Of a stretch of 64,000 bases of DNA, positions 10,664-21,162 are shown in pieces. The DNA comes from PALSA-612 sp963773055 (GTDB lineage: Bacteria > Actinomycetota > Thermoleophilia > Gaiellales > Gaiellaceae): assembly GCA_963773055.1 (NCBI GenBank), contig CAVYZL010000003.1, positions 1 through 64,000 of the forward strand, written 5' to 3'. Below the pieces are notes generated by a model. The model was not told the origin of the DNA, made no database searches, and saw only the letters and a program-made list of their open reading frames with translations. The translations under genes and the position numbers were made by a program. The number at the start of each line of letters is the position of its first letter. The stretch's first letter is position 1.

Positions 10664-11145
10664 GCGGAAGCGGCGCCGACCTGGCCCAGGAGATACCGGC
10701 GCAGCTCAGCGACCAGAGGGCTGGTGCCGTGGTCTCCGAGATCCGACGCGAGCGTCGTCGGCGAGTGGAGCGCCTCGGGGAGGTTGTTCGGGTCCGGCAC
10801 GAAGACGACGAGACCCTCGCGATCGAGTCGCTTCCCCAACGACACCTGGTGGTCGTCCGACACCTCACCGAACCGCGCGAGCCTGGGCACCACGAGGGGG
10901 CGCTTCCCGTTTCGTAGGCAGAGCAGGATCGAGCCAACGCCGCCGTGGGTGACTATGAGCCGGGCCGTCTGCACCTGCTCCTCCGTCTCCTCCAGCGAGA
11001 AGTACTCGACGCATGTCGCGTTCGAGAGGCTGACCGTCGACGGGCCCCGCTGGACGAGGATCGGCTCGACCGTGTCGAAGCGCTCGACGGCCCGGACGAG
11101 CCGGTCGAACGGCGGGCCGTTCGTACCGGTGATGACGAAGATCAC
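10660..11145 (-). CDS. PssE-like glycosyltransferase catalytic subunit
   Basis: 161 residues from GTG 11145, overlapping the TGA of the PssD-like gene (GTGA). The start is supported because the coding similarity begins VIFVITGTNGPPFDRLVR exactly there. It contains LIVTHGGVGS, the UDP-binding C-terminal lobe motif of GT28/Alg13-like proteins, and RPLVVPRLARFGE, both hallmarks of PssE/Alg13. PssD/PssE families form a membrane-recruited heterodimer transferring glucuronic acid or another sugar to a polyprenyl-linked acceptor. Confidence 0.85.
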   Translation of the reverse strand: MIFVITGTNGPPFDRLVRAVERFDTVEPILVQRGPSTVSLSNATCVEYFSLEETEEQVQTARLIVTHGGVGSILLCLRNGKRPLVVPRLARFGEVSDDHQVSLGKRLDREGLVVFVPDPNNLPEALHSPTTLASDLGDHGTSPLVAELRRYLLGQVGAASA

Positions 11146-11660
11146 AGGAGACCCACGACCCGACCCGCGTAGCGGGCCTTCGGGACCGCGCGCTCGAGCT
11201 CGGGCCACTGCACGTAGATGCGGTCGGCGACGGGACCGATCAACCGGCAGCTGAGCGACGGCTCGGCGATCCGGGTCAAGCTCTCGATGTACACGACCTT
11301 CGCGCCGAAGAGCCGGCCGAGCCACGCGAACGGCACGGCGACGCCCGCGCCGGTCGTGATGATCACGCGCGGCTTGAGCTCACGGACGATTTTCCACGCG
11401 AGCCGGAGATTTCGCGCGAGGTTGGGGATGTGGCGCGTTGTCGGCCAGTAGCCGTAGAAGACTCTCTCGCCGGCGAGCAGCGACAGCGCGTCCTCCCGCT
11501 CGAGTGTGACCCACACGTGGGACAGGCCCTCCCATGCGTCGGCAAGCAGGCAGAGCTGGAAGAGATGCCCGCCCGCGGAGCAGACGAGCAGCAGGTCGAC
11601 CCGGTCCGGCGTGCTGGTCGCGCGACGCCCGCGCCTCGTGGGGCTCGAGGTCACGCCCAT
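11142..11660 (-). CDS. PssD-like glycosyltransferase, Alg14-type anchoring subunit
   Basis: 172 residues from ATG 11660. LLLVCSAGGHLFQLCLL is the Alg14/PssD N-terminal signature, followed by a conserved VWVTLEREDA block and VIITTGAGVAVPFAWLGRL, a hydrophobic anchor, and VVYIESLTRI. In this family the protein recruits the PssE/Alg13 subunit to the membrane. The order and overlap with PssE are the usual arrangement. The first 18 or so residues are poorly conserved in composition, so a start slightly downstream is possible. Confidence 0.85.
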   Translation of the reverse strand: MGVTSSPTRRGRRATSTPDRVDLLLVCSAGGHLFQLCLLADAWEGLSHVWVTLEREDALSLLAGERVFYGYWPTTRHIPNLARNLRLAWKIVRELKPRVIITTGAGVAVPFAWLGRLFGAKVVYIESLTRIAEPSLSCRLIGPVADRIYVQWPELERAVPKARYAGRVVGLL

Positions 11661-11794
11661 CAGCGTAGTGCGGCCCGTGGCAGGAGCCAATGGTCGCGCA
11701 GGGGAGGCGGCACTAGCCGATCGGCTAGTCGGCTCGACGAATGCTGCTCCATCGTCGCGTACGCCTTCGTTAGCCACCTGACTAGCATCCGTGC

Positions 11795-12061
11795 GTGGCT
11801 ACCCCGAAATCCCGGCTCGACGCGATACCGCCCGCATTGGACGGACTTTCGCACCGGGAGCTGCAGATCCTTGAGCTTGCAGCGAGCGGATTGACCAACG
11901 GCGACATCGCTCAGAGCGTGGGCGTGTCCATACACGCCGTCAAGTTCCACCTCGCGTCGGTGTACAGAAAGCTCGGCGTGGCGAACCGTACCGAGGCGGC
12001 CGTGGCCTACCTCCGTGCTACCACTATGCCGGTGACAGCGAGAGCAGAGGAGTCGAGCTAG
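11795..12061 (+). CDS. Small LuxR-family HTH regulator
   Basis: 88 residues from GTG 11795, essentially a lone GerE/LuxR-type helix-turn-helix: LSHRELQILELAASGLTNGD, then SIHAVKFHLASVYRKLGV. No receiver, PAS or autoinducer domain is present. It lies divergently from pssD (134 bp between starts) and is followed after 2 nt by the Wzz-like gene, so it heads the wzz-wzy run and probably controls both flanking operons. LuxR-type proteins with only the DNA-binding domain are known; the input signal is not visible. Confidence 0.85.
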   Translation: MATPKSRLDAIPPALDGLSHRELQILELAASGLTNGDIAQSVGVSIHAVKFHLASVYRKLGVANRTEAAVAYLRATTMPVTARAEESS

Positions 12062-12063
12062 CC

Positions 12064-12894
12064 ATGGACCTCCGCCGGCACGTCGGCGTCCTGTCGCGGT
12101 TCCGCGACATCCTCATCGTCGGCTTCGTCGTCGCCGTCTGCTTGACGTTCATCGCGGCCGTCCGCGTGAGCACGAAGCATGGCTTTTCCACGGCGGCGTT
12201 CTCCTGGCGCCAGCAGGAGACGTGGCAGGCGACTGAGACGATGCACCTCACCCAGTGCGGGCTCGTCCTCCCACGGACAAACTCGCCGAACCCGACAGCA
12301 CCGTCGTGTGACGTTCCGGAGTCCAATGTCCTCGTCTATCAGCAGCTCGCGAACAGCGACCCGGTTCGGCGGGTGATCCTGAGCCACGGCCCGATCGACG
12401 GGAAGTTCGACTTCTTTCCGGTCACCGACCCGTTGACGCACCAGTCGATCCTCCCGTTCCTCTCGGTCGACGGGTTCTCGTCATCGCCGGCAAAGGCTCT
12501 CCTGCTTACGAAGACGGCCTCCCAATCCTTCCGCGAGTACCTGCTCGCCAACCAGGCCACGGTCGCGCCGAGGCAACGCGTCGTCGCGACGGTCACCACG
12601 CAGGCGAAGAAGGTCACGCTCGCCCAGGGCCGCAAACGTACGCTCCCGATCGTCATCTTCCTGGCGATCATGATCGCAGCGGTCGCGCTCGCCTATATCC
12701 TCGAGAACCTCTACCCGCGGGCCGAGTCCAGAGATGAACGGGCCGCGCAAGACCCGTCCGTGTCCGAGCTGTCGATGGTGACGCCGCCCGACCTTGAGAA
12801 CGGCGAGCCCGAGTTCCTCGAGCCGGAGGAAGAAGCAGAGCGCTCGCCGCTCGCGGGCAGCCGCTCGGGACGGCGCCGCGAGAGCCAGCCCTAG
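12064..12894 (+). CDS. Wzz-like polysaccharide chain-length/assembly membrane protein
   Basis: 276 residues from ATG 12064. Topology is the Wzz/polysaccharide co-polymerase arrangement: one membrane segment near residues 17-33 (DILIVGFVVAVCLTFIAAV), a large extracytoplasmic domain, and a second membrane segment near 198-216 (LPIVIFLAIMIAAVALAYI). The C-terminal cytoplasmic tail is acidic (EPEFLEPEEEAE). No kinase domain follows. Family role: sets chain length with Wzy. The domain itself is divergent, so assignment rests on topology and on the neighbouring Wzy gene 3 nt downstream. Confidence 0.65.
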   Translation: MDLRRHVGVLSRFRDILIVGFVVAVCLTFIAAVRVSTKHGFSTAAFSWRQQETWQATETMHLTQCGLVLPRTNSPNPTAPSCDVPESNVLVYQQLANSDPVRRVILSHGPIDGKFDFFPVTDPLTHQSILPFLSVDGFSSSPAKALLLTKTASQSFREYLLANQATVAPRQRVVATVTTQAKKVTLAQGRKRTLPIVIFLAIMIAAVALAYILENLYPRAESRDERAAQDPSVSELSMVTPPDLENGEPEFLEPEEEAERSPLAGSRSGRRRESQP

Positions 12895-12896
12895 AA

Positions 12897-14433
12897 ATGG
12901 CGACAGCAACCGCCGAGCGGCGGCGGAAGCCGATCGGCGTAGCGGTCACCGTCTACGCGATGGCGCTGACGCTCGCTCTCGCGACGGCCGGCACACCACG
13001 GTCGCGTCGTCGCGCCGGTGACGCTTGGCGTGTGCGTGCTCGTGCTCGCACACGGGCGCATCCTCCCGTGGCGGTCGCTCCGTCAGCCTGATCGTGCTGG
13101 ACGATCCTGTTCATCCCGATCAAGAGGTACACGCTCCCGTCCGGGCCCCCCTTCAACCTCGAGCTGTACCGGATCGTCGTTGGGACGGTCTTCATCCTCT
13201 GGTTCGCGTCGCTCCTCGTCGACCAGAAGGTGAGGCTTCGGCGCGAGCGGGCTCGAGCTGCCAATCGCTCTGCTACGTGCTCGCGTGTGTCTTCTCGATC
13301 CTCGCGAACATGGACCGGGTCAGCCCGCTCGGCTCGTACGAGTTGGAAGACGGTGACGTTCTTTCTCAGCTTCATCTCTGGTCTATTTACATGGTCGTCG
13401 GGCCTCGTGCGGGCGGCCCCGGGACGTCGACTTCCTCGTACAGATCCTTGCCGGAGGCGGCGCGATCCTCGGGTTCTTTCGGCGTGGATCGAGTCGATGA
13501 CCGCACCACAACGTCTTCAACCACCTCCAGATCGGTGCCCCGTATCCTGCACCTGAACACCGAGGCGCTGCCCGACCTCTCCCCGAGGCGGCGAGGCTGT
13601 GCGTCTACGGGACGGCCCAGCATCCGATCGCGTATGGCGCAGCGCTCGCCATGCTGCTGCCGCTCGCGATCTACCGTGCGCAGGCCCTTCTGTCAGAAGC
13701 GGTGGTGGGTGGCGGCCAACCTTCATGCTGCTCGGGATCATGGCCTCTCGCTCGCGCACAGGCCTGATCATGCTCGCCGTCATCGCCATCGTCTACGTGA
13801 TCTTCCGGCCGCACCAGATGAAGCGCGCCTGGCCGGCGCTGATCCCCGCGCTCGCTGGTCATCCACTTCGCCGTCCCCGGCGCGATCGGGACGGCGTACG
13901 GCTCGTTCTTCAAGACGAACCTGGTCGAGGAGCAGCACTACCAGGTCGGCAGCGGCCGGCTGTCGACGCTGGGGCCGGCGTTGCACACGGAGTTCGCGCC
14001 GAACCCGATCCTCGGCGAGGGGTTCGGTACGCGGATCACGACGGACGAGCCCGGGCTGCCGCCACAAAATGCGCCGATCCTCGACGACGGCTGGTTGGGG
14101 ATCCTGCTCGAGACGGGTGTCGTCGGGGCGCTGAGCCTGCGTGGATCTACGTGCGGTCGATCCATTTGATGGGAAGAGCTGCGTGGCGAGATCTGGGGCC
14201 GCGAGGATCGCTGCTGATCGCGACGACGGCCGGGGTCGCCTCTTACGGCGTCGGCATGTTCACGTACGACGCGCTCGGGGTTCATCCAGGTCGCGTTCCT
14301 CTGGTACATCGTGCTCGGTGTCGGCATGGCCGCGATGCTCGCACCGAAAGAGGAGTGGGAGCGCTTTGCAGCCCGAAGCACGGAGCGCGCCTACGCGCGC
14401 TCGACCGACCTCGCAGCAGCGACCTCGCCGTAG
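12897..14433 (+). CDS. O-antigen ligase/Wzy polymerase family protein, heavily frameshifted
   Basis: About 510 residues over several frame blocks. Hydrophobic pieces include VAVTVYAMALTLALATA, LVSLIVLTILFIPIKRYTL and ILWFASLLVDQ. A conserved MASRSRTGLIMLAVIAIVYV block is typical of the Wzy_C/O-antigen-ligase fold, and a large external loop contains VGSGRLSTLG and GFGTRITTDEPG. The last block (near 14280-14433) has YIVLGVGMAAML and ends at TAG 14431-14433. At least five shifts lie between 13000 and 14290. It would polymerise lipid-linked repeat units in the periplasm. Its 3' end overlaps the convergent glycosyltransferase by 43 nt. Confidence 0.7.
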
Positions 14434-15595
14434 GCCTCGACCAGACGCTCGCCCGCCTTCGTCCAGGTCAGACCAGGCGCGTCGGCCAGTGCGCGTTGCC
14501 GTAGCCGTTCGCGAAGACCCGGGTTCTCGTAGAGCATCGTGATCTGCGCCGACAGCATGTCCTCGTCACCCGCAGCGTGGATGAGCGCGTTCTCCATATG
14601 GCGGCAGAGGTCCGCGCACCGATCCGAGACGAGCGGCACCGTGCCGCTGCCGATCGCTTCGAGACATGTCAGCCCGAAACCCTCCTCGATGTCGGAAGCA
14701 CGAAGATGTCGCTCTCGCGCATGAGGTCCGGCACGTCCTCTCGATGGCCGAGAGCGCGGACGCTCGGATCCGCGAGCATGTCCGCGAGCTTCGCTCCGTA
14801 GTCCGGCAGAATCTCGCCCGCGATCACGAACGCGCCGTGCTCGTGCGCAGGCGACCGGAGCCACGCCTCCAGCGCGAAGTGAAGTCCCTTGCGGACGGCG
14901 GCGACGCCGACGAAGAGCATGGTGAAGGGTCGCTTCGGGTCGCGGCCGTGTCCGCTCGGGTGGAAAACCTGCTCGTCGTAGCCGTAGAGATGCCGGACCA
15001 GCTTCTCGCGCGCAAATCCGTGCTCGACGAAGGTCTCGACGACGAACTCGGACGGGCAGAGAAGCGCGTCGGCGAGCGCGTACTCCTCCTCCTCCTTCGC
15101 GAGCACGTCCTCCTTGTAGGCGTGCTCATGGTCTGCAGGAAGCGCTACGCCCAGCCGCCTGCTCTCCTCCCGAACGACTTCATACGCGTACCGCGTGTGG
15201 GCGTTGGGCCGCTCGAGGACGGTCGGGATGCCGAGCTCTCGCGCCACGAGCAGCGTCTCGCGCGCACCCAGCGGCCAGGCGTGGACGAGGTCGACCGCGC
15301 CCGAGAGCGATCGCAGCCTCCGCGCGACGATCCGGTCATGCAGCGCGAACATCCGCATGTCCCCGACGACACGGAACGGCACCCGGAGGCCGAACGGCGA
15401 GAGCGTCGTGTGGCTGGCCACCGTCTCCGGCAGCGGCACGGTGAACGACGCCGCATCGACGCGCACGTCTGCGCCTGCGACTGAGGCGCCGGCGGCCTGA
15501 TGCCAGGCGGTGAGCGCGATCCTCCCCGCGCCGATCCGGTGCGGAAAGCTGTAGAGGACGCGGAGCGGCCGCGGCTCGATCCCCACATCGGCCAC
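14391..15595 (-). CDS. Family 4 glycosyltransferase, one frameshift
   Basis: Starts at ATG 15595 (MADVGIEPRPLRVLYSFPHR). A GT-B fold with N-terminal acceptor domain, then FTMLFVGVAAVRKGLHFALE (the donor-domain G-loop), LGHREDVPDLMRESDIFVLP, and after a frameshift at about 14700, EEGFGLTCLEAIGSGTVPLV, the E-x7-E catalytic motif of retaining GT4 enzymes. About 400 residues repaired, the usual family length. It follows the asparagine-synthetase-like gene on the same strand and would transfer a sugar on the cytoplasmic face of the membrane. Confidence 0.82.
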
Positions 15596-15596
15596 G

Positions 15597-17536
15597 CTAC
15601 GGGGCGACGACGATACGCTCGACGGTGCTCGTCGTCGGACGGGCGGTCGCGCGCGGCAGGAACGACGAGAGCCACACCTCGAGCATCAGGATCGCGAGCA
15701 GCAGGTGCGAGTCGGACTTGCCCGCTGCAGCCGTGTGCGCGTCGATCAGCCGTCCGACCTGGTCCCTGTCGAGGATGTCGCCGTAGCTTGGCTCGGGCTG
15801 GCGGAGATACGTCGCGATCGACTTGTCCGCCTGCGCCTGGAACCAGCCGGCGACGGCGCCGTTGAAGAAGCCGACCTTCGGCTTGTCGATGATGCGATCC
15901 GGGATCATCCCGCGCGCGGTCTGCTTGAGGATGTACTTCGTCTGCGCCTCGACGGACCTTCAGATCTGCCGGAATGCGCGCGCAGAGCTCGACGAACTCG
16001 TGGTCGAGGAACGGCACGCGCACCTCGAGCGAGTGGGCCATCGACGCCCGGTCGAAGTAGTGGAGCATGTCGTCGACGAGCGCGAGCTGCGCGTCGATGT
16101 ACAGCGTCGCCGGTAGGCGGGTCGTCCGCGACGCCGTCGAGCCGCGCTGCGACTGCACGCGTGCGCTGCCTCTCCGTTCAGCCTCCGCGAGCGGGCCACG
16201 CATCAGCGATCGCCGTAGCTCCTCGTCCATCCGTCCGCTCATGTGAGACGAGCCGCTCGACCGGGTCTCCGGCCGTGAGCGTCCGCGCCGCCCGCTTGTA
16301 CCGGCCCGGCGCGAGTGGAGCGGCAGCCGCCCCGACTGCCCGGATCGGGCGGGGCAATCGTTGCCAACGACCGACGAGCGACGCCGCCTGGTGCTTTCGG
16401 TAGCCGCCGAACAGCTCGTCCGCCCCCTGGCCCGAGAGCGCGACGGTGACGTCCTTCGACCGCGAGCTCGCAGAGGGCGAGGAACCCGAGCGAGGAGAGG
16501 TCGGCGAGCGGCTCGTCGAGGTGCCAGACGAGATCCTCGAGGTCGACGGTGTCCTCGGCGAACGACAGCTCGAGCTCGTGGTGATCGGTCCCGAAGTACT
16601 CCGCCACCAGCCGCGCGTCCTCGAGCTCGTTCTGCTCGCCCGCCTCGCGGAAGCCGACGGAGAAGGTCTTGACGGGCTCGCTCATGTGCCGGGCCATCAG
16701 GCGCGACGATCAGGCTCGAGTCGAGGCCGCCGCTCAGCATCGCTCCGAGCGGGACGTCGCTCATCAGCCGCAGACGGACGGACTCGTCGAGCTTCTCGAC
16801 CACGCTGCTCGCGGTACTCCTCATCGCTGAGCCGCGTGCCGACGTTCGGCTCGCGGGTACCGCCAGAACTGCTCCGTCCGGACGACCGCCGTCCCCGACC
16901 ACGAGCACGTGGCCCGGCGTCAGCTTCGACACTCCCAGCAATGGCGTGCTCGGGCCCGGGAACGAAGCCGAACGTCAGGTAGGCGTCGATCGCCTCGTAG
17001 TCGAGCTCGGGCTCGATGAGGCCGCTCGCGAGCAGGCTCTTGAGCTCCGAGGCGAAGACGAGCAGGTCGTCCGCCTGCGCGTAGTAGAGCGGCTTGATCC
17101 CGAGCCGGTCGCGGGCGAGGACGGCGCGTCGGCGCCGCTCGTCCCAGACGGCGACTCCGAACATCCCGCGCAGCTTCGCGGGAAACGACGTCGCCGAAGC
17201 GCTCGTAGAGATGGGGCAGGATCTCCGTGTCGCAGCGGGTGCGGAACGTGTGCCCGTCGCGCTCGAGGAGCTTCCGCAGGTCGCACGTGGTTGTAGAGCT
17301 CGCCGTTCTGGATCGCCCACGACGTCGCCGCGCTCGTTCAGACCGGCTGATGGCCGCCCTCGACGTCGACGATGCTCAGTCGCCGGACACCGAGCGCGAC
17401 GCCGTCCGCCATGTACGTGCCGCGGTCGTTCGGGCCGCGATGCGTCATCACGTCCGTCATCGACGTCGAGCGTCGACTCGAGACACGGTCGGCGGGGCCG
17501 CCCCCCGACCTGAACCACTCCGCAGATACCGCACAT
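15597..17536 (-). CDS. asnB: Asparagine synthetase-like amidotransferase, many frameshifts
   Basis: Begins ATG 17536 with MCGICGVV, giving the N-terminal Cys nucleophile of class II glutamine amidotransferases after Met removal. Later blocks show LARDRLGIKPLYYA, the synthetase ATP-pyrophosphatase loop region MLSGGLDSSLI (SGGLDS P-loop), and VRVPFLDHEFVELC. The C-terminal block ends at 15597. About 640 residues repaired, matching AsnB. At least six shifts. AsnB-type genes are frequent in capsule and O-antigen loci, where they amidate sugar carboxylates or supply asparagine; which applies here is not known. Confidence 0.8.
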
Positions 17537-17602
17537 GGGCCTCTCCAGACGTTACTCGTAATCGTGCGGCCCGACCATCCTCCGTTCGGGTCGCCGGGGC
17601 GG

Positions 17603-18509
17603 TCAGGGAGTGCGGGCTGGCGTCGCGTCGTAGAAGATCGCGGCCTTCAACGCTCGGACCTGGCCCGGCCCTGGCAGCGCGCCCCTGCGTCGTGAAGCAC
17701 CGCGTGGGTGAGCGCGCCGAGAGCGATCCCGGTCTGATGAGAGCAAGGCCGCGCCGGGCCGCAGATGCTTTCGTGCGCATACCGGATTCGCCCGCGCGCG
17801 AGAAACGGGAGTCGAGCGGCCCCGTGGAGCCGACGCCCCGCCGATGTGCGTCGCGGTGCGCCGAGGGCTCGTAGCGGACGCGATACCCGCCCTCCCAGAG
17901 CGGCGGCAGAGGTCGATGTCCTCGCCATAGAGGAAGAAGCCCTCGTCCCACCCGCCGATCGCCTCGATCGCGCTCCGCCGGACGAGCATGCAGGCGCCCG
18001 AAACCCACTCGCAGTCGCGGCTCTCGGCGTACGCCCGCGGGTCGCGGATGCACTCGTCGGCCCAGGTCGCCCGGGGCAAGAGTCGAGGGAGAAGGAACGC
18101 CTGGGCGAGAGGTCGAGCGAACGCGCGGGTAAGCGCCGTTGCGAATACTCGAGGGATCCATCCTCTGCGAGGACGCGCGGCGCGACGAGGCCAATCCCGG
18201 CGTCGCTCGCCAGCACGGACACGAGCGCGCCAGAGCGTCGACATCGATCCGTGCGTCGGGGTTGAGAAAGAGCACGTACGGGGCCGAGCCCGCCTCGAGC
18301 CCTCTGTTGCAACCGCTCGCGAACCCGCCGTTCACCGTCATCGGTAGTACCGTCAACCCGAGGTCGGCGACAGTCTCGACACTCGCGTCCTGCGAGTCGT
18401 TGTCGACCACGATGACCTTCACGCTCTCGTCCTCGGCGAGCACGGAACACGCGTCCCGAAGAGTCGCCGCGCTGTTGTAGGAGACGACGACGACGTCGAC
18501 CTCGGCCAC
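17603..18509 (-). CDS. Family 2 glycosyltransferase (rhamnosyltransferase WbbL-like), frameshifted
   Basis: Starts at GTG 18509 with VAEVDVVVVSYNSAATL. The motifs VIVVDNDSQDASVE, VNGGFASGCNRGLE and VLFLNPDARID (NPDA at the metal site) are those of WbbL/rhamnosyltransferase-type GT2 enzymes. The next block has VSGACMLVRRSAIEAIGGWD and FLYGEDIDLCRR, the acceptor-side signature. Shifts lie near 18240, 17880 and probably 17770. The end at 17603 is inferred from the last open block. Likely adds a deoxyhexose or similar residue. Confidence 0.78.
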
Positions 18510-18631
18510 CGATTGACCGTAGCACGCACCCTCGGACGCGCGTGGTGTGCGCGTCCCGTCCGAGGGAAGTCGAGCGACTACACACTCGAAATGGTGAGGC
18601 CGAAGGCTGCGCGTCAGCCGAAGCCTGGGGC
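18510..18631. other. Divergent intergenic region
   Basis: 122 bp between two divergent starts. It holds a short inverted repeat (GGCTG-N5-CAGCC, near 18604-18618), close to the start of the secreted protein. No clear -35/-10 pair could be assigned. It probably carries promoters in both directions. Confidence 0.35.
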
Positions 18632-21148
18632 ATGCGTGGACTGGGCTCCCGTCGTAGCTCCGACTGTCAGTCACGGCTTCTGCTCGGGGTTGCTGTCGCA
18701 GGCCTTCCTCGCCGCAGCCGCCCAGACGGCGAGCGACACAACCCCTCCGTCGAAGCCGACCGGGCTGACCGTTCAGGCGACGAGCACGTCCCTCAAGCTC
18801 AATTGGACAGCGTCGACCGACAACGTGGGCGTGGTGGGTTACATCCTGTATCTCGATGCCAAGTTGGCCAGCGCAACAAAGCTCACCACGTGGACCTTCT
18901 CTGGTCTTAAGTGTCAGACGTCCCACCTTCTTGAGGTCCAAGCGGTCGACGCCGCCGGGAACGGTTCGGTCAAGGCGCTGACGGGCGGTACGACGAGCTC
19001 GTGCTCCTCGCCGCCTCCTCCTCCGCCTCCTCCTCCGCCGCCGCCTCCTCCTCCGCCGCCGCCTCCTCCGCCTCCGCCTCCGCCGCCGCCTCCTCCGCCG
19101 CCGCCTCCTCCTCCGCCGCCGCCTCCGCCTCCTCCGCCGCCTCCTCCTCCGCCGCCTCCTCCTCCGCCGCCGCCGCCTCCGTCAGGAACCCTCGGGTTCA
19201 CGTCCATCGGTTCGAAGCGCGACTACGCGCCCGCCAACTACCTCGACGTCAGCGGTAGCTACCAGCTGTCCTCGAGCGCGATCATCTCCGACGGCAAGGC
19301 GTTCCTCGACGGTGGCACAACCCTGAGTGCCAACGGCCTGCTCCGCATGGTCGTCTACGCGACGAACGGCGCCAAGCCCGCCGCCTCAGCGATCGCCGTC
19401 TCGGACGAGCTCACGGTCGCAAAGGGGTCTGCGCCAGCGTGGCGCACGTTTACGTTCCATGGCGAGTCGCTCCCCTCCGGCACGTACTGGATCGGCTTCT
19501 GGGTCAGCGGCTGGGGCAGCCTGGGGCTCGACGGGCACTTCTACTACAACACGGTCGGCAGCTCGACGTCGTCCTACTACGAGTCGGGCCACACATACTC
19601 GAAGACGGGTATGCCGAGCTCCTCCGGCTGGGCGAAGAACATCGACGAGAGGACGAGCGCCTACCTCGACATCGCGACGAACGGCCAGCCTCCCCCACCG
19701 CCTCCCCCCCGCCTCCTCCTCCTCCTTCCCCCGCCGCCTCCTCCGCCGCCACCCGGGCAGCTCGGGGCGAACGTCTGGGTGACGAGGAAGGGCGACGCGG
19801 CCGGTTCCTGCACCAGGCAGGCGACGAGAGTGGCGTACAGCGACTCGATTTCCTGCGGGCAGGCGCAGGGCTTCAACCAGGCATATCGCGCGGCGAAGTC
19901 AGGCGACATGGTCGGCGTCCCCGCCGGGACATATTCCTCGCAGGAGATCGACCGCGATTCCTCGAAGGGCACAGCGGGCCCCGACGTGACCTTCTCGCCG
20001 GACGGCCTCGTTACTATGACGAACTACCTCTACTTCGGTGGCTCGTGCAAGTGCGCATGTGCTGCCGCCCCCAAACCACATCACGTTTGACGGTGGGGCG
20101 AGCAAGAACTTCCGGTTCGGGGTACCGGGCGTCATGGGCAAAGGTGGCACAGTTCGGCCAAATCAAGCTCTACGCCGACTATGACACCCAGACTACGCCG
20201 CCAATATCACGCTGAAAAACCTCCAGGTCTGCAACGCGTGCCCAGACCAGGGCAGCGGGACGATCGAGCTGGCATCGGCTCAAAACGTCACGATAAAGAA
20301 CAACATCATCGGCCCCATCTGTTGCGGCCTGCTGCCGGATGGCACCGAGGGGTCGAGCCCGGCCGAGCTGAAGATCGCCAACCGTGTCAATACGCCGGTG
20401 TCTACCAATGTCAACATCGCGAACAACACTTTCATGGGGGAGAGATCCGATTGAGCAGCCGTACTGGCCGACGGCAGAACTCGGTCCCGCGCCGCAAGGC
20501 GGACTGCAACTCCTGCCATACGGACGCAGTTCACGCCTTCGGCGGCAAGAATCTTCGTTCGACAACAACGTCTTCTACAACTCACAGACCCAGGTCTTGT
20601 TCCTCGAGGCACGTCAACGGTCAGCTACACAAACTTCGGAATCGTCGGCAACTATCTCGATTCTCTCGGCTCCTGCGGCTTCTGTCAGCCGCGCGTGCCA
20701 CGCAGGAAACTGGCTTGTCGCGTTTAATACGTCGAACACAGGCATGGGCTTCTCGGGCACCGGACTTCCCAAGTGACGCACGGGTCCAGTTCGATCGGCA
20801 ACTACGGTCTGCTCGGCAACAAGCGATGCCAACCTGGACTCGAACGGTTGCAGCGTCGGTGCGCCGACGCCTCACCTACCAGTACAACGTCTGGACGAAC
20901 GACGGCGGCGCCGAGCAACGCCCATGCGGTACCGGGGACGTAGTCATACGCCTCGCTGCTCGTCGCCCACCGCGGTAACTGGGCTTCGTCCCCACCGGAC
21001 AACGGCGTCAACTACAACCTCGGCCCGGCGACGGCGGCGGACGACCGCGTCCCGGCCAGCATTTGCACGCCGATCTCGAGCGGCGACCTTCATCGGCACT
21101 TCTCGCGGCGCAAACGGGAAGTGCGATGCCGGCGCCGACGAACGGTAG
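18632..21148 (+). CDS. Secreted FN3 / poly-proline / repeat-module / beta-helix protein, frameshifted
   Basis: ATG 18632 gives MRGLGSRR plus the hydrophobic run LLLGVAVAGL, which a shift near 18705 joins to AAAAQTASD: a good signal peptide. Then follow a fibronectin type III domain (KPTGLTVQATSTSLKLNWTA), a proline tract of nearly 60 residues, a module of about 165 residues (19187-19686) shared with the 32197-35374 gene, a second proline linker (19687-19757), and a right-handed beta-helix domain (NVWVTRKGD, FNQAYRAAKSGD, VTIKNNIIGPICC) paralogous to 6380-8231. At least six shifts after 20080. Probably a wall- or matrix-associated polysaccharide-binding protein. Confidence 0.68.
19010..19183 (+). 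repeat. Poly-proline-coding CCT/CCG microsatellite
   Basis: About 174 bp made almost only of CCT and CCG codons, encoding an uninterrupted proline linker of nearly 60 residues between the FN3 domain and the next module. Such tracts prime slippage, so the length in the assembly may not be exact and may vary in the population. Confidence 0.9.
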
Positions 21149-21162
21149 CGGTCTAGCCCTCT

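Noticed and set aside
18914..19207. Poly-glycine protein on the minus strand
   Set aside because: Reverse reading of the CCT/CCG microsatellite; no start signal or function.
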